Positions 16,859 through 25,827 of a DNA stretch of 64,000 bases are shown piece by piece (within the stretch, counting starts at the first letter, position 1; each line of letters opens with the position of its first letter). Source of the DNA: Thermococcus onnurineus NA1 (GTDB lineage: Archaea > Methanobacteriota_B > Thermococci > Thermococcales > Thermococcaceae); NCBI RefSeq assembly GCF_000018365.1, contig NC_011529.1, positions 1,240,001-1,304,000 of the forward strand. Reading direction: 5' to 3'. Below the pieces are notes generated by a model. The model was not told the DNA's origin, searched no databases, and worked only from the letters and a program-made list of their open reading frames with translations. The position numbers and the translations under genes were made by a program.

Positions 16859-18358
16859 ATGATAAAATGGCTTTATCCTAGTACAAAGAAACAGAATCCT
16901 GTTATTGTTGATCCTGCCCTAGGTTTGGGCGTGTTTTTCAGAGCATTAGCTAAAAACAATAAGATTCCCAAAGATACCGTTCTTATAGGATATGAGATTG
17001 ACAGGAATATTTTGGAAAGAGTCCGTGATCTCTTTTCTCAGCTAAATATATCCGTTGATATAAGAGAGTCCGACTTTTTAGTTAGTGACTGGGAAGAACA
17101 ATATAATGCTATTATTTGCAATCCCCCTTACCTAAAATTTCATGACTATCCTAATAGGAATGAACTTATCAAATTATTCAAAGAGAATATGGGAATTGAA
17201 TTATCCGGGCTGACTAACATTTACGCACTCTTTATATTGAAATCAATTAGACAGCTGAAAAAAGGAGGGAGAGCCTCGTTTATTGTGCCGGTGGAATTTC
17301 TTAATTCAAATTATGGAATTGCAGTTAAAGAATATATGAAGGAATCAAAAACCCTTAGATATGTTATAATTTTAGATTATCCTGTATTCGAGGATGCAAC
17401 AACAACAGCGGCAATTCTCTTGTTTTCCAATGATAATCACACTGATAAGGTCTCTTTTGTTACAGTTAAAAACCAAAACCAACTCAAAGAACTTGAAAAG
17501 TATATTTTGACATATCCCTTAGCGTCCAGTCCAGTGGGGAAAGTTTATCGCTTATCTGAACTCGACGAGACTAAAAAGTGGAAGATATATTATCAAAAAG
17601 AAAACGGTGAAAGTTACAGGAACCTGGTTCCGTTTTCTAAGTTTGCCGTCGTAAAAAGAGGTATTGCTACTGGAGCAAACAACTATTTCCTGTTTTCTAT
17701 AACCAAAAAAAGAAGATATAAAATACCTGATAAGTATTTTCTGCCCTGTATCCCCCGGGCATCTTATGCAAGGACTCATTTCTTCACAAAACAAAATTTT
17801 GAGGAACTGTTGAAAAATGACAAACCAGTTTTGTTACTAAACGTAGTCGATTTGGATGATGAAAACGTCCATAAGTACATAAAAAAAGGAGAGAAAGAGG
17901 GGATTCATAAAAGATACTTAACAAGTCATCGCAATCCTTGGTACAAACTTGAAAATCGTCCTCCCTCGCCTATATGGGTAACAGTGTTCCATCGGGAGGG
18001 AATTAGATTTGTTAGAAATGAGGCTGGAGTTTACAACCTGACTGCATTTCATTGTGTATATATAAAACCAGAATATGAAGATGAGATAGATTTAATAATG
18101 GCATATCTCATTACTGACGTTGCAAAGAAGATCTTGGAGGACAATATGAGAGAATATGGCGAAGGGCTAAAAAAGGTTGAGCCTAAAGACGTCAGTAACG
18201 CTCTTGTCGTTGATTTCGACAAGATATCCTCTGATGAAAAGTATGAAATACTGAAGTTATTCCGGGAATTTAGAGAAAGGGAAATTAAAGGCAAAGATAC
18301 AAAAGATGTCTTAAAGAAGTTGAACGCAATATTTGAAGAAATATTAAGACGAGGCTAA
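16859..18358 (+). CDS. Type II N6-adenine DNA methyltransferase, frame-broken start
   Basis: The ORF from this ATG gives 499 residues with AdoMet-binding VDPALGLGVFFRAL and catalytic IICNPPYLKF (NPPY), typical of gamma-class adenine methyltransferases of the M.TaqI type, then a target-recognition domain. The same frame is open upstream to 16739 and reads RKYAQFFTPFYIAEF, the conserved N-terminal box, but has no ATG, GTG or TTG there. A probable start, ATG 16728 or GTG 16735, lies in other frames and joins through a T5 run at 16759-16763. A one-base indel or sequencing error there would restore about 540 residues. It is the partner of the upstream restriction gene. Confidence 0.78.
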   Translation: MIKWLYPSTKKQNPVIVDPALGLGVFFRALAKNNKIPKDTVLIGYEIDRNILERVRDLFSQLNISVDIRESDFLVSDWEEQYNAIICNPPYLKFHDYPNRNELIKLFKENMGIELSGLTNIYALFILKSIRQLKKGGRASFIVPVEFLNSNYGIAVKEYMKESKTLRYVIILDYPVFEDATTTAAILLFSNDNHTDKVSFVTVKNQNQLKELEKYILTYPLASSPVGKVYRLSELDETKKWKIYYQKENGESYRNLVPFSKFAVVKRGIATGANNYFLFSITKKRRYKIPDKYFLPCIPRASYARTHFFTKQNFEELLKNDKPVLLLNVVDLDDENVHKYIKKGEKEGIHKRYLTSHRNPWYKLENRPPSPIWVTVFHREGIRFVRNEAGVYNLTAFHCVYIKPEYEDEIDLIMAYLITDVAKKILEDNMREYGEGLKKVEPKDVSNALVVDFDKISSDEKYEILKLFREFREREIKGKDTKDVLKKLNAIFEEILRRG

Positions 18359-18588
18359 AAATATCACTCAGATTTGTTGGTAGGCTCTAGGTCTCTAATT
18401 CTTTAACATGAGCTATTATCTCTTATTTAGCATAGTGGAGATGATTACAATCCATAACCTCCAAAAGACTTATTAAGGAGTTTGTATATAGCGAATACTA
18501 CCCTATCCTCGTCCATCGGCATGATAGCAGGGATGAAAAATCCGACAGTAGGGATGAAAACAAACTGGCCCTCAGAAGTCTCTAATTG
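18359..18588. other. Right-hand junction of the element with gene remnant
   Basis: No intact gene lies here. On the minus strand the truncated cas6 frame is interrupted by its stop at 18589-18591. The same frame then stays open for about 46 codons (IMPMDEDRVVFAIYKLL and so on) before stopping near 18448, which looks like a C-terminal remnant of another protein. The 12-base end repeat CTACCCTATCCT (18498-18509) is inside this remnant. Confidence 0.4.
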
Positions 18589-19065
18589 TCAAACAGGGCA
18601 AGGAAAAACCCGATGGGGATGACATATCTTCATCCTATTGCTGCTGAGCTTGACTGTTCTTACCATGATAGGACTAAGGGTAGAGAAGAGGGCACTATCC
18701 TTTATCTTGGGCTCCTTCAAAATTTTTATATCCTCAGTTATGAAGGTAGCATCGCCTATCTGAAGGATAGGACTGTCGATGAAGCCCTCAACAACGGCCC
18801 TTATGAGCTCACTAGAAGAGGAAGAGACGTAGAGAGAGACATCATCAGAGAGAACTCTTATGCCTCTGTCAGGAATGAGCTCGCGCTTCCTCACCATCAT
18901 GCGGGAAAACGTAAAGTAATCAACGTGGCTCACTTCAGCCTCACGGGCAATCTCGGGAGAAACGATGGCCATCTTCTCTATGAGCTGAGTATAGATATCG
19001 TAATTGTAGTTGAAAGGAAGAATCGTGTCCTCCTCTGTGGGTCTAAACTTTATCTCAACCCTCAT
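18589..19065 (-). pseudogene. cas6: Truncated cas6 (CRISPR RNA endonuclease), C-terminal half lost
   Basis: From the ATG at 19065 (GGTGAT upstream) the first 140 or so residues match the N-terminal RAMP domain of Thermococcales Cas6: MRVEIKFRPTEEDTILPFNY at the start, VDYFTFSRMMVRKREL, and LYVSSSSSELIRAVVEGFID. The last match is LSPIMVRTVK. The tail then changes to an unrelated 18 residues and stops, giving 158 residues against about 240-265 usual. The second RAMP domain with the glycine-rich loop is missing. No repeats or other cas genes are in the window. The break falls at the edge of the integrated element, which probably truncated the gene. Confidence 0.75.
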
Positions 19066-19298
19066 TCCATCACCCCTTGCTACAGCACCCCTCTGTAATT
19101 GGCACTCATAGTTAATAAAAATTTCGCAAAGAAACCCGCTACCCATTACTTCAAAACTAAGTCAAGAAGAGTCCACACATTTGTTACCAAAAATATATAA
19201 AGAAACACAAATCAAAACTTATAAGGAAGGACTTATAATGTAAGGATAGAGTTAAAAAGGCCCTTCTACACAAGTTGACCCGTGAGAGGTGAAAGATT

Positions 19299-20495
19299 AT
19301 GAGTATTGAAGATGTCGGGATAAAACCCTCCGAAGAGTACGATGATTACATCATGTACCTTAAAAAGAGGATTAGGCAGCTTGAGCTCCAGGTAAGAACC
19401 CTTGAGGCAGATAAGGAAAGGCTCGAGAGAGAGCTCTCACGGTTGAGGATGGAGATGTCAAGACTCAGGCAACCACCGGCTTTCGCTGGAACACTGATAG
19501 AGCTTCTCGACGAGGACAGAGCGATAGTCCAGAACTACAACGGCCCGCGCTTTGTCGTCAGGATAGCTCCCTGGATCGAAAGGGAGAACTTGAAGCCCGG
19601 CGCGAGGGTTGCCCTTGACCAGAGGACAATGGCCATCGTTGAGCTCCTTCCAAGCGAAAAGGATCCAAGTGTCCTTGGCTTCGAGGTCATTGAGAGGCCG
19701 ACAGTAAGTTACAATGACATAGGCGGTCTGGACAAACAGCTCCAGGAGCTGAGGGAGGCAATAGAACTCCCGCTCAAGCACCCCGAGCTCTTCGAGAAGG
19801 TCGGCATAGAGCCCCCCAAGGGTGTTCTCCTCTACGGCCCACCCGGTTGTGGAAAGACCCTCATGGCAAAGGCCCTAGCCCATGAGGTTAACGCAACATT
19901 CATCCGCGTCGTTGGAAGCGAACTCGTGAGAAAGTTCATCGGTGAGGGCGCTCGTTTAGTCCACGAACTCTTCGAGCTGGCAAAGGAGAAGGCACCTGCT
20001 ATCATATTCATTGATGAGATTGACGCCATTGGAGCAAAGAGAATGGACGAGACAACTGGTGGTGAGAGGGAGGTCAACAGAACCCTTATGCAGCTTCTAG
20101 CGGAGATGGACGGCTTCGACCCAAGCGGCAATGTCAAGATCATCGCCGCCACCAACAGGCCGGACATCCTCGATCCAGCACTCCTCAGGCCGGGGAGGTT
20201 CGACAGGCTCATAGAAGTTCCACTGCCCAACTTCAAGAGCAGGCTCGAGATACTCAAGATCCACACTAAGAGGATGAACCTCAAGGGCGTCGACCTGAGA
20301 ATAATAGCAGAAATGACTGAGGGAGCGAGCGGTGCAGATCTGAAGGCCATAACCATGGAGGCTGGAATGTTTGCCATAAGGGACAGACGTGAGTACGTGA
20401 CACAGGAAGACTTCCTCAAAGCTATTGAGAAAGTTCTTGGCTCGGAGCAGAGGCTCTCCCAGCAGATAGCCATGCACGAGGTCATGTACGGCTGA
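19299..20495 (+). CDS. pan: Proteasome-activating nucleotidase PAN
   Basis: This 398-residue AAA+ ATPase unfolds substrates and opens the 20S proteasome gate. Residues about 18-60 form the coiled coil and an OB domain follows (about 65-125). Walker A is GPPGCGKT, Walker [15 protein letters not shown], and the second region of homology [20 protein letters not shown]. The C-terminal MYG is the HbYX motif that docks into the 20S ring. GAGGTGA precedes the ATG. TATA-like AAATATATAA (19191-19200) and CTTATAATG (19233-19241) offer two promoters. Its 3' end overlaps the convergent MFS gene by 14 bases. Confidence 0.97.
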   Translation: MSIEDVGIKPSEEYDDYIMYLKKRIRQLELQVRTLEADKERLERELSRLRMEMSRLRQPPAFAGTLIELLDEDRAIVQNYNGPRFVVRIAPWIERENLKPGARVALDQRTMAIVELLPSEKDPSVLGFEVIERPTVSYNDIGGLDKQLQELREAIELPLKHPELFEKVGIEPPKGVLLYGPPGCGKTLMAKALAHEVNATFIRVVGSELVRKFIGEGARLVHELFELAKEKAPAIIFIDEIDAIGAKRMDETTGGEREVNRTLMQLLAEMDGFDPSGNVKIIAATNRPDILDPALLRPGRFDRLIEVPLPNFKSRLEILKIHTKRMNLKGVDLRIIAEMTEGASGADLKAITMEAGMFAIRDRREYVTQEDFLKAIEKVLGSEQRLSQQIAMHEVMYG

Positions 20496-21609
20496 GATCT
20501 TCCTTTTCTTCCAGCTTTTCTTCAACTTTGATTATTGCCCAGGCGAGGAGATACATCACAGGAATTGATAAGAAAGCCATCTTGTAGCCAAAGCCATCTA
20601 TCAGAAGGCCAAGGAAGTAAGGGCCTATCGTTGCCCCGAAGAATCCAACCATATTAACGAAGCCCATGACTGAGCCGAGGTTTTCCCCACTGGCCTTCTC
20701 CGAAGTATAAGCTGTGACTATGGCTCCCACGGAGTAAAAGGTGAGACCAAGAGGTACGATGACCAAGGGCGATGCCGTAACTGTTAAAACAAAGGTCAAC
20801 AAGGCGTTGAGTCCAAATACAACCGTGATGCTCTTCCTTCCGATTCTATCGTAAAGTCCTCCCCCAAAGAGAGAACCCGCTATGCCTATGACAGATAGGA
20901 GCGAAAAAAGCAGGGAGGCCATCTCAATGGAAACGCCGGAATTTACAAGAAATGAAACGAGGAATGTGAGAAGGCCGAAAAAGGCAGCTAGAACTATGAA
21001 GTTGGCAGCACTCAAGAGGAAAACATTTTTGGGGATTGAAAAGCTCACTCTGCTTGGCTTTGAAACTTCTCCCCTTACCACAAAGGCCAGCGCAAGGCCA
21101 ACGAGGAGGCTCATAACAGAGAGAACCAAGAAAGCATAGCGCCACTCAAGGTCGAGAGCTATGGGCACGACTATAATGGGTGCTATTCCACTTCCAACCG
21201 GCGGACCTATCATGAAGACGCCCAGGGCAGAGCCCTTTCTCTCACGGTAGACCTCGCTTATTAGAGCAGTTGCAGGGGCATAGTAGAGACCAGAAAATAG
21301 ACCGTAGATGGCCCTAACTGCAAGAAGCTCCCAGTACTCCCGTGCAAAGATTATCAGAGCGGATGAAAGTGAGTAACCTATTATACTGAGCACGAGGAGT
21401 CTTTTTCGCCCGATTCTATCGCCGAAATAGCCCGCAGGAACCTGAATGAGAGCGTAAGGAAGGAGCAGGGAGGTCATCAGAAGCCCAGCCTCAGCGTTGT
21501 TTATTCCGAGTTCTGCCTTTATCATCGGAATCAGGGGTGGAATCGCCATCCTGTGGGCGTAGTTGAAAATCCAGCCAAGGGATACAAGGAGTAAAAGCCT
21601 GCGGCGCAT
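20482..21609 (-). CDS. Major facilitator superfamily transporter
   Basis: This 375-residue membrane protein has about 12 hydrophobic segments. It carries the MFS loop signature [14 protein letters not shown] between helices 2 and 3, repeated in the second half as [15 protein letters not shown]. That fits the two-domain fold. The substrate cannot be told from the sequence. It begins [20 protein letters not shown]. It is divergent from the small anchored protein gene at 21693 and its stop overlaps pan from the opposite strand. It is one of three MFS genes in the 20-29 kb region. Confidence 0.9.
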   Translation of the reverse strand: MRRRLLLLVSLGWIFNYAHRMAIPPLIPMIKAELGINNAEAGLLMTSLLLPYALIQVPAGYFGDRIGRKRLLVLSIIGYSLSSALIIFAREYWELLAVRAIYGLFSGLYYAPATALISEVYRERKGSALGVFMIGPPVGSGIAPIIVVPIALDLEWRYAFLVLSVMSLLVGLALAFVVRGEVSKPSRVSFSIPKNVFLLSAANFIVLAAFFGLLTFLVSFLVNSGVSIEMASLLFSLLSVIGIAGSLFGGGLYDRIGRKSITVVFGLNALLTFVLTVTASPLVIVPLGLTFYSVGAIVTAYTSEKASGENLGSVMGFVNMVGFFGATIGPYFLGLLIDGFGYKMAFLSIPVMYLLAWAIIKVEEKLEEKEDLSRT

Positions 21610-21692
21610 GTTTTCGATAAAAAGTTAAGCGCTTAAAAAATTGTCTGTCCAAAGGCTTAAGAACAATTATAGATAGTAATTTATGGGCAGCT

Positions 21693-22244
21693 ATGACGAA
21701 GAAAGAGTTATTCCTAGCTATCGGGATCATTGCAGTGGTCATGATTGGAATGCTATATCTGACAGCTCCAAGGGAACTGACCGTCAAAGAGTATCTAAGT
21801 GGGCCTGTGGAGTTTGGTAACTTGACAACCGTATTGCTCTATTACAAGGGGGAGAATCTAGCCCACGTCAGCACTCGAGCAGAGATGAACGGGCATATCC
21901 TGATCTCGATCCCCCATTCGGGAGATACAGCCATAACTTCCATCAAAGTGACCATAAAGAGTCCCGGAGACGGAACAGTGTATTTCCTCTTCCCGAGGGG
22001 TGGTCCTTGGAAGAGCATTAGGATGGAAAAGCAGTTTGAAGACTACCTCACGATCAACGTGGTGGAACTCAGCGATCTAGGCATTCTAGGAAAAGGAACA
22101 ATTACACTTGAATATTTAATCGCACCAATTTGTGACTTCACCAATCCAGTTGAAGTTAGCGTAGAAATTCATCTAAGAAATGGATTACAGAGATATTCTG
22201 GAAAGGTACATTTCGTCTACAACTTCTGCTCCCAGGCCAACTAA
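21693..22244 (+). CDS. Hypothetical membrane-anchored or exported protein
   Basis: This 183-residue protein starts with MTKKELFLAIGIIAVVMIGM, a single N-terminal hydrophobic segment with a positive start, so it is an anchor or uncleaved signal with the rest outside the membrane. The remainder is beta-rich (ITSIKVTIKSPGDGTVYFLF; GTITLEYLIAP), as in Ig-like extracytoplasmic domains. Two cysteines occur near the end. I do not recognise the family. The preceding bases have an AAGAACAATTATAGATAG promoter-like stretch. Confidence 0.65.
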   Translation: MTKKELFLAIGIIAVVMIGMLYLTAPRELTVKEYLSGPVEFGNLTTVLLYYKGENLAHVSTRAEMNGHILISIPHSGDTAITSIKVTIKSPGDGTVYFLFPRGGPWKSIRMEKQFEDYLTINVVELSDLGILGKGTITLEYLIAPICDFTNPVEVSVEIHLRNGLQRYSGKVHFVYNFCSQAN

Positions 22245-22286
22245 CGTTTATAAATATCCAACCCAAAGCGAATTCAGGGAGAGAAC

Positions 22287-23222
22287 ATGGTAAGCAAGTT
22301 ACTTGCATTGGAGGCCTATCCAAAACTGCGAGACCTGGACTTCCGCATACTCAGAGGGATAGAGCTCAATATGCGTCACCACAAGTGGGTCCCTCTGGAG
22401 GACATAGCACGCTTTGCGAGGGTTGATATTGAAACAGCCTCGTTCCGCCTCGGAAAGCTCGACGACTGGTCGCTTGTCAAGAGAAAGAGTGACATCGGCT
22501 ACATCGGTTACCAGCTGACGATACACGGCTATGATGTTTTAGCCATAAGGGCACTGGCGAAAAAAGGCGTTGTAGAAGCGATAAGCACGGCACAGATAGG
22601 CGTTGGCAAGGACGCGGATGTTTACATTGGCATAACATCAGGCGGAGAGAAAGTTGCCGTCAAGTTCAACCGCATAGGCGGGAGAACGAGCTCCAGAAAA
22701 GCTGGCTACCACGGAGTAGTCTTTCAGGATAAGCACCATACGAGCTGGCTCTACGTTTCGAGGTTGATAGCCAAGAAGGAATATGAGGCACTGACTCTGC
22801 TCAGCCCTATAGCCAGAGTTCCTAAGCCAATAGCCTGGAACAGGCATGTTGTGGTGATGGAGTTCGTGGAAGGAACTGAATTAGCGGAGCTCCGTGACAC
22901 AGATTTAACCCGAGAAGAAGCGGAGCGTATACTTGACCGCGTCCTCGAGGAATATCTCAAGATAGTGCGCTTTGGAATAGTGCACTCCGACATGAGTGAG
23001 TTCAATATCGTCTTAACAAGCAATGACGACGTTCTAATAATCGACTGGGCACAGTACCTGACGACAGCCTATCCTGAAAGCTACGAGCTTCTGAAGAGAG
23101 ACATAACAGTTCTCCTTAACGCCTTCAGGCGAAGGTGGCGCATCGAGAGGAAGTTTGATAATGTGTGGCCGGCCTTTGAGGAGGCCTGGAACGAGAGTAG
23201 GGGGGAGGCAAATGGTTATTAA
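22287..23222 (+). CDS. rio2: RIO2-type serine/threonine protein kinase
   Basis: This 311-residue protein has the Rio2 N-terminal winged helix (LRDLDFRILRGIELNMRHHK; residues about 10-85) followed by the RIO kinase domain. The ATP-binding segment is IGVGKDADVYIG with lysine in EKVAVKFNR, and the catalytic loop is GIVHSDMSEFNI with metal site IIDWAQ. In archaea and eukaryotes Rio2 acts late in small-subunit ribosome maturation. AGGGAGAG precedes the ATG. Its end overlaps the next gene by 11 bases, so the two are cotranscribed. Confidence 0.93.
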   Translation: MVSKLLALEAYPKLRDLDFRILRGIELNMRHHKWVPLEDIARFARVDIETASFRLGKLDDWSLVKRKSDIGYIGYQLTIHGYDVLAIRALAKKGVVEAISTAQIGVGKDADVYIGITSGGEKVAVKFNRIGGRTSSRKAGYHGVVFQDKHHTSWLYVSRLIAKKEYEALTLLSPIARVPKPIAWNRHVVVMEFVEGTELAELRDTDLTREEAERILDRVLEEYLKIVRFGIVHSDMSEFNIVLTSNDDVLIIDWAQYLTTAYPESYELLKRDITVLLNAFRRRWRIERKFDNVWPAFEEAWNESRGEANGY

Positions 23223-23703
23223 GTACGAACCTCTCAACAGACGGGAGAGAATAGTGAAACTTTTTAGAGAGGCCATAGAGGCCGAGAACGTGAAGGATTT
23301 GAATGCCGCCAAGAGGAAGCTCGATAAGATAATGGAGCTCGCTAAGGACAAAGAGCCAGAGTTCTACTTCGAGGCCTGCTTCAGAATGGCAGACGTCTTT
23401 GTTCAGGAGGACAACTACCGTGGGGCTGTTAAGTGCGCTATCAGGGGTATATACCGAGCTCCAAGTAGGGACCTTTACAGGCTCGGCATCAAGAGATTAG
23501 GGGATCTCCTGTTTATTATGAAGAAAGAAGGCAGGCTCCGTGAACTGGCCGAGAGTATGGAAGTCACGCTTAGCCTCGTAAAGGATGACGAAGAGCTGCA
23601 CCGTTTCACTCAAGCTCTGGTGAGGCTCGCGAAGGGAGAAAATGTCAAGCCAGACTTCTCGCTGAAGGAATTCAACGAAATTATAGAGGCACTTAAAGAA
23701 TAG
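23212..23703 (+). CDS. Helical repeat (TPR-like) conserved protein
   Basis: This 163-residue, almost entirely helical protein has repeating 30-35-residue helix pairs (YFEACFRMADVFVQEDNYRG; RLGIKRLGDLLFIMKKEGRL), as in TPR-like scaffolds. I chose the ATG at 23212, preceded by GGGGGAGG, rather than the upstream codon at 23155. The gene starts inside the end of rio2, so it is translationally coupled to it and may assist the same ribosome-assembly process; that link is only contextual. Its 3' end overlaps the convergent radical SAM gene. Confidence 0.72.
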   Translation: MVIKYEPLNRRERIVKLFREAIEAENVKDLNAAKRKLDKIMELAKDKEPEFYFEACFRMADVFVQEDNYRGAVKCAIRGIYRAPSRDLYRLGIKRLGDLLFIMKKEGRLRELAESMEVTLSLVKDDEELHRFTQALVRLAKGENVKPDFSLKEFNEIIEALKE

Positions 23704-24646
23704 AGTCGAGGACTCTTTTTACGTACTCTTTTTCTGGTCTTAGAGGGAAGTTGTAAGGCTCCTTTTTGGGCCTCTCATTGTAGTAGGGTCTGTTGCAGCC
23801 AGGACAGCCGTGGGTTGCAAAAACATCAGGAGGAACTATCTCAACCAGCTCTTCTTTGGGAATCCCAAAGCTTATTAGCGAGCCGTTCACGTCGAACTCG
23901 AGATCATCCAGCCCGATAATTCCTTCCCCAAGCAAGTAGTTCGCGAGCTGAATCTTTCTGTAGCGTTCGAGGCTGGGCGGTTGTGCGGTCCCAAGGAGTG
24001 TTCCCCTAATTGGAGTGAATGCAAAAAGCGAGACCTGGGCACCCATAGAATAAGCCTTTGCTATGGTTTCAACTGCCTCTCTGTCAGTCTCACCAAGGCC
24101 AATTATCAGATGGACAAAAGCCTTACCATCACCAAAAACTTCGATGATATCCTCAGTAAAATCCCACATATCGTCCCACGAGTAAAGAGAGTCCTTAATC
24201 TCTGGATAGAGCCTCTCACTAGCCACGTCAAGGCCAACACCGATGTAGTCAACGCCAAGGGCTTTAAACTCTTCCAAGATTTCCCTATCCACTGGTGTTA
24301 TGGAGACGGAAATGGGCAAGCCCAAAGGCCGGAAAAGTCCGAGGAGTTCAAGAACATCGTCCACTAGCCCTGGATGATCGACCGTCTGAAGGCAAATTCT
24401 GGCAAAGTTCCCATCGGAAAGCTTCTCCACGACCCTCTCAACCTCGAAAGTAGGCCACGTCACACGGGAAAGTCTGCTTAGATCCGCCCTGCTCTCCCTT
24501 GCCTGGGGACAGAAGGCACAGTTGTTCCTGCAGCGGCCATCGTAATGTGTCATGAGGTAAGCGGTGGTTGGTCTGGCGAGCATCCTAGCATTGATTAGAC
24601 CCATCGCTATAGCCGTCCCATAGGAGACCCTTATCAGCACCCTCAT
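23693..24646 (-). CDS. lipS2: Radical SAM protein, probable lipoyl synthase component LipS2
   Basis: This 317-residue protein has the radical SAM motif C-x3-C-x2-C in GRCRNNCAFCPQARES. A second conserved cysteine pair (THGCPGCNRPYY) lies near the end and could bind an auxiliary cluster. It is of the biotin-synthase-like archaeal group. In T. kodakarensis two such proteins, LipS1 and LipS2, together insert sulfur into octanoyl groups to make lipoate. From memory, LipS2 lies between the pan and asparaginase genes, as here. LipS1 or another radical SAM role is the alternative. The start overlaps the upstream MFS gene by four bases. Confidence 0.65.
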   Translation of the reverse strand: MRVLIRVSYGTAIAMGLINARMLARPTTAYLMTHYDGRCRNNCAFCPQARESRADLSRLSRVTWPTFEVERVVEKLSDGNFARICLQTVDHPGLVDDVLELLGLFRPLGLPISVSITPVDREILEEFKALGVDYIGVGLDVASERLYPEIKDSLYSWDDMWDFTEDIIEVFGDGKAFVHLIIGLGETDREAVETIAKAYSMGAQVSLFAFTPIRGTLLGTAQPPSLERYRKIQLANYLLGEGIIGLDDLEFDVNGSLISFGIPKEELVEIVPPDVFATHGCPGCNRPYYNERPKKEPYNFPLRPEKEYVKRVLDSIL

Positions 24647-25827
24647 CCCCCTGTGGAGTTTTTACCATCTTTTAAAAGCCTTGGCAACTGGGCAATGAGA
24701 AGGGACAGCGCCATTATGATGGGTAGGAGCGGAAACACAGCGGTGTAGCCTTTGAGCTGGGCGACGTATCCAAGGACTATTGGCCCAGTCAAGTAGCCAA
24801 GGTCAAAGAACATCGTATAGACACTGGAACCAAAGGTTCTTATCCTTTTTGGCAGATTCGCCAATGCCATCATCTGTAGGGATGGAACTGCCAAACCGAA
24901 GCCGGCTCCAAGTATGGCGGCGCTAGCGTAAGCCCAAGGTGGCTCGGTGTATAGGGCCAGTAGAATATAGGCTATCAGAACACCGCTCAGGCCGACCGTT
25001 GCCACCGGCAGGGGGCCCCTCCTGTCAGCCTCCTTCCCACCGAGTACCCTCGTCAGAAGACTGGTCCCGCCCATCACGCTCGCGTAGAGGCCAAAGACGC
25101 TCGTTCCAAGGTCGATAGACTTATAGAGGGCCGGAAGGAAAGTACTCATCCCACCGTAGGCAACCGCCATAAAAAATAGGGCGAGCGAAGCGGCCACGAA
25201 GAAGGGCTTGAGCAGAGCCCTGTACTGCGGCTTTTCGTGCCTCTCATGGTGCCGAAGTTCAGCCCTACCTTTGACCTTAGAATACGCTAAGAGAACGAAG
25301 CCTATAGCTGTTATTGAAAGTAGCACTGTGAGCAGGAAAGCCGCCTGAAAGCCAAGTAAATCTGCCACGAAGCCACCTATGGCAGGCCCCATAAGGTTGC
25401 CAAAGGAGAACATCATCCCACGCCATCCAAGGGTCTCTCCAATCCTTCCCTCAGGGGCTAGGTCTATAGCGGAGGAGAGAGAGGATGGAAAGAACAGAGC
25501 CATTCCGAAGCCATGAACTGCCCTGCCAATGGCAAAGATCATCAGATTGTCAGTTAGGATCGAGACAACGTAGAGACCACCCGCAAGTGCGCCGAAGAAA
25601 GATCCAAGAGCCATCATCTGAAAACGCAGGCCCCTGTCGCCGAGGACTCCCCCCAAGGGCTTGGATACCAACGCCACTATTGAGGCTATCGCCGCAATCA
25701 TTCCGACGACGAACGGATCAGCGCCGAGGGTCATAGCTAGGGGGGAGATTAGAGGATTGACTACCGCCATTCCAAGGAAGAAGAAAAACGTTGAAGCGTG
25801 GAGGAACCAGATATCCCACTTTCCCAT
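24643..25827 (-). CDS. Major facilitator superfamily transporter
   Basis: This 394-residue protein has about 12 hydrophobic segments. It carries LGGVLGDRGLRFQMMALG as the helix 2-3 loop signature and GGKEADRRGPLPVATVG as its second-half counterpart. Substrate unknown; the nearest well-known relatives are drug/proton antiporter-like permeases. It is the middle gene of a tight minus-strand set, asparaginase then MFS then radical SAM, with a four-base overlap to the latter and almost no gap to the former. The set is probably one operon. Confidence 0.88.
   Translation of the reverse strand: MGKWDIWFLHASTFFFFLGMAVVNPLISPLAMTLGADPFVVGMIAAIASIVALVSKPLGGVLGDRGLRFQMMALGSFFGALAGGLYVVSILTDNLMIFAIGRAVHGFGMALFFPSSLSSAIDLAPEGRIGETLGWRGMMFSFGNLMGPAIGGFVADLLGFQAAFLLTVLLSITAIGFVLLAYSKVKGRAELRHHERHEKPQYRALLKPFFVAASLALFFMAVAYGGMSTFLPALYKSIDLGTSVFGLYASVMGGTSLLTRVLGGKEADRRGPLPVATVGLSGVLIAYILLALYTEPPWAYASAAILGAGFGLAVPSLQMMALANLPKRIRTFGSSVYTMFFDLGYLTGPIVLGYVAQLKGYTAVFPLLPIIMALSLLIAQLPRLLKDGKNSTGG

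Larger units (their letters stand above)
6771..18588. mobile_element. Integrated plasmid- or virus-like element with restriction-modification cargo
   Basis: The span lies between host genes and holds a tyrosine integrase, an AbrB-like protein, a primase-like AEP protein, an SF1 helicase, an iteron palindrome, three related small proteins, a serine recombinase and a type II restriction-modification pair. Composition falls toward AT, most clearly after 15020. The left end lies after the sRNA promoter (near 6750) and the right end before the truncated cas6. AGGATAGGGTAG at 6773-6784 recurs inverted at 18498-18509, and TCGCT follows it in both copies. No tRNA or long direct repeat marks att sites. 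The primase plus SF1 helicase pairing recalls pTN2-type Thermococcales plasmids; this is inference. Confidence 0.65.

Noticed and set aside
18586-19098. 170-codon ORF on the plus strand
   Set aside because: Antisense of the truncated cas6, whose minus-strand start has a good ribosome binding site and recognisable Cas6 sequence.
18361-19300. Possible CRISPR array next to cas6
   Set aside because: No regularly spaced direct repeats were found here or elsewhere in the window.
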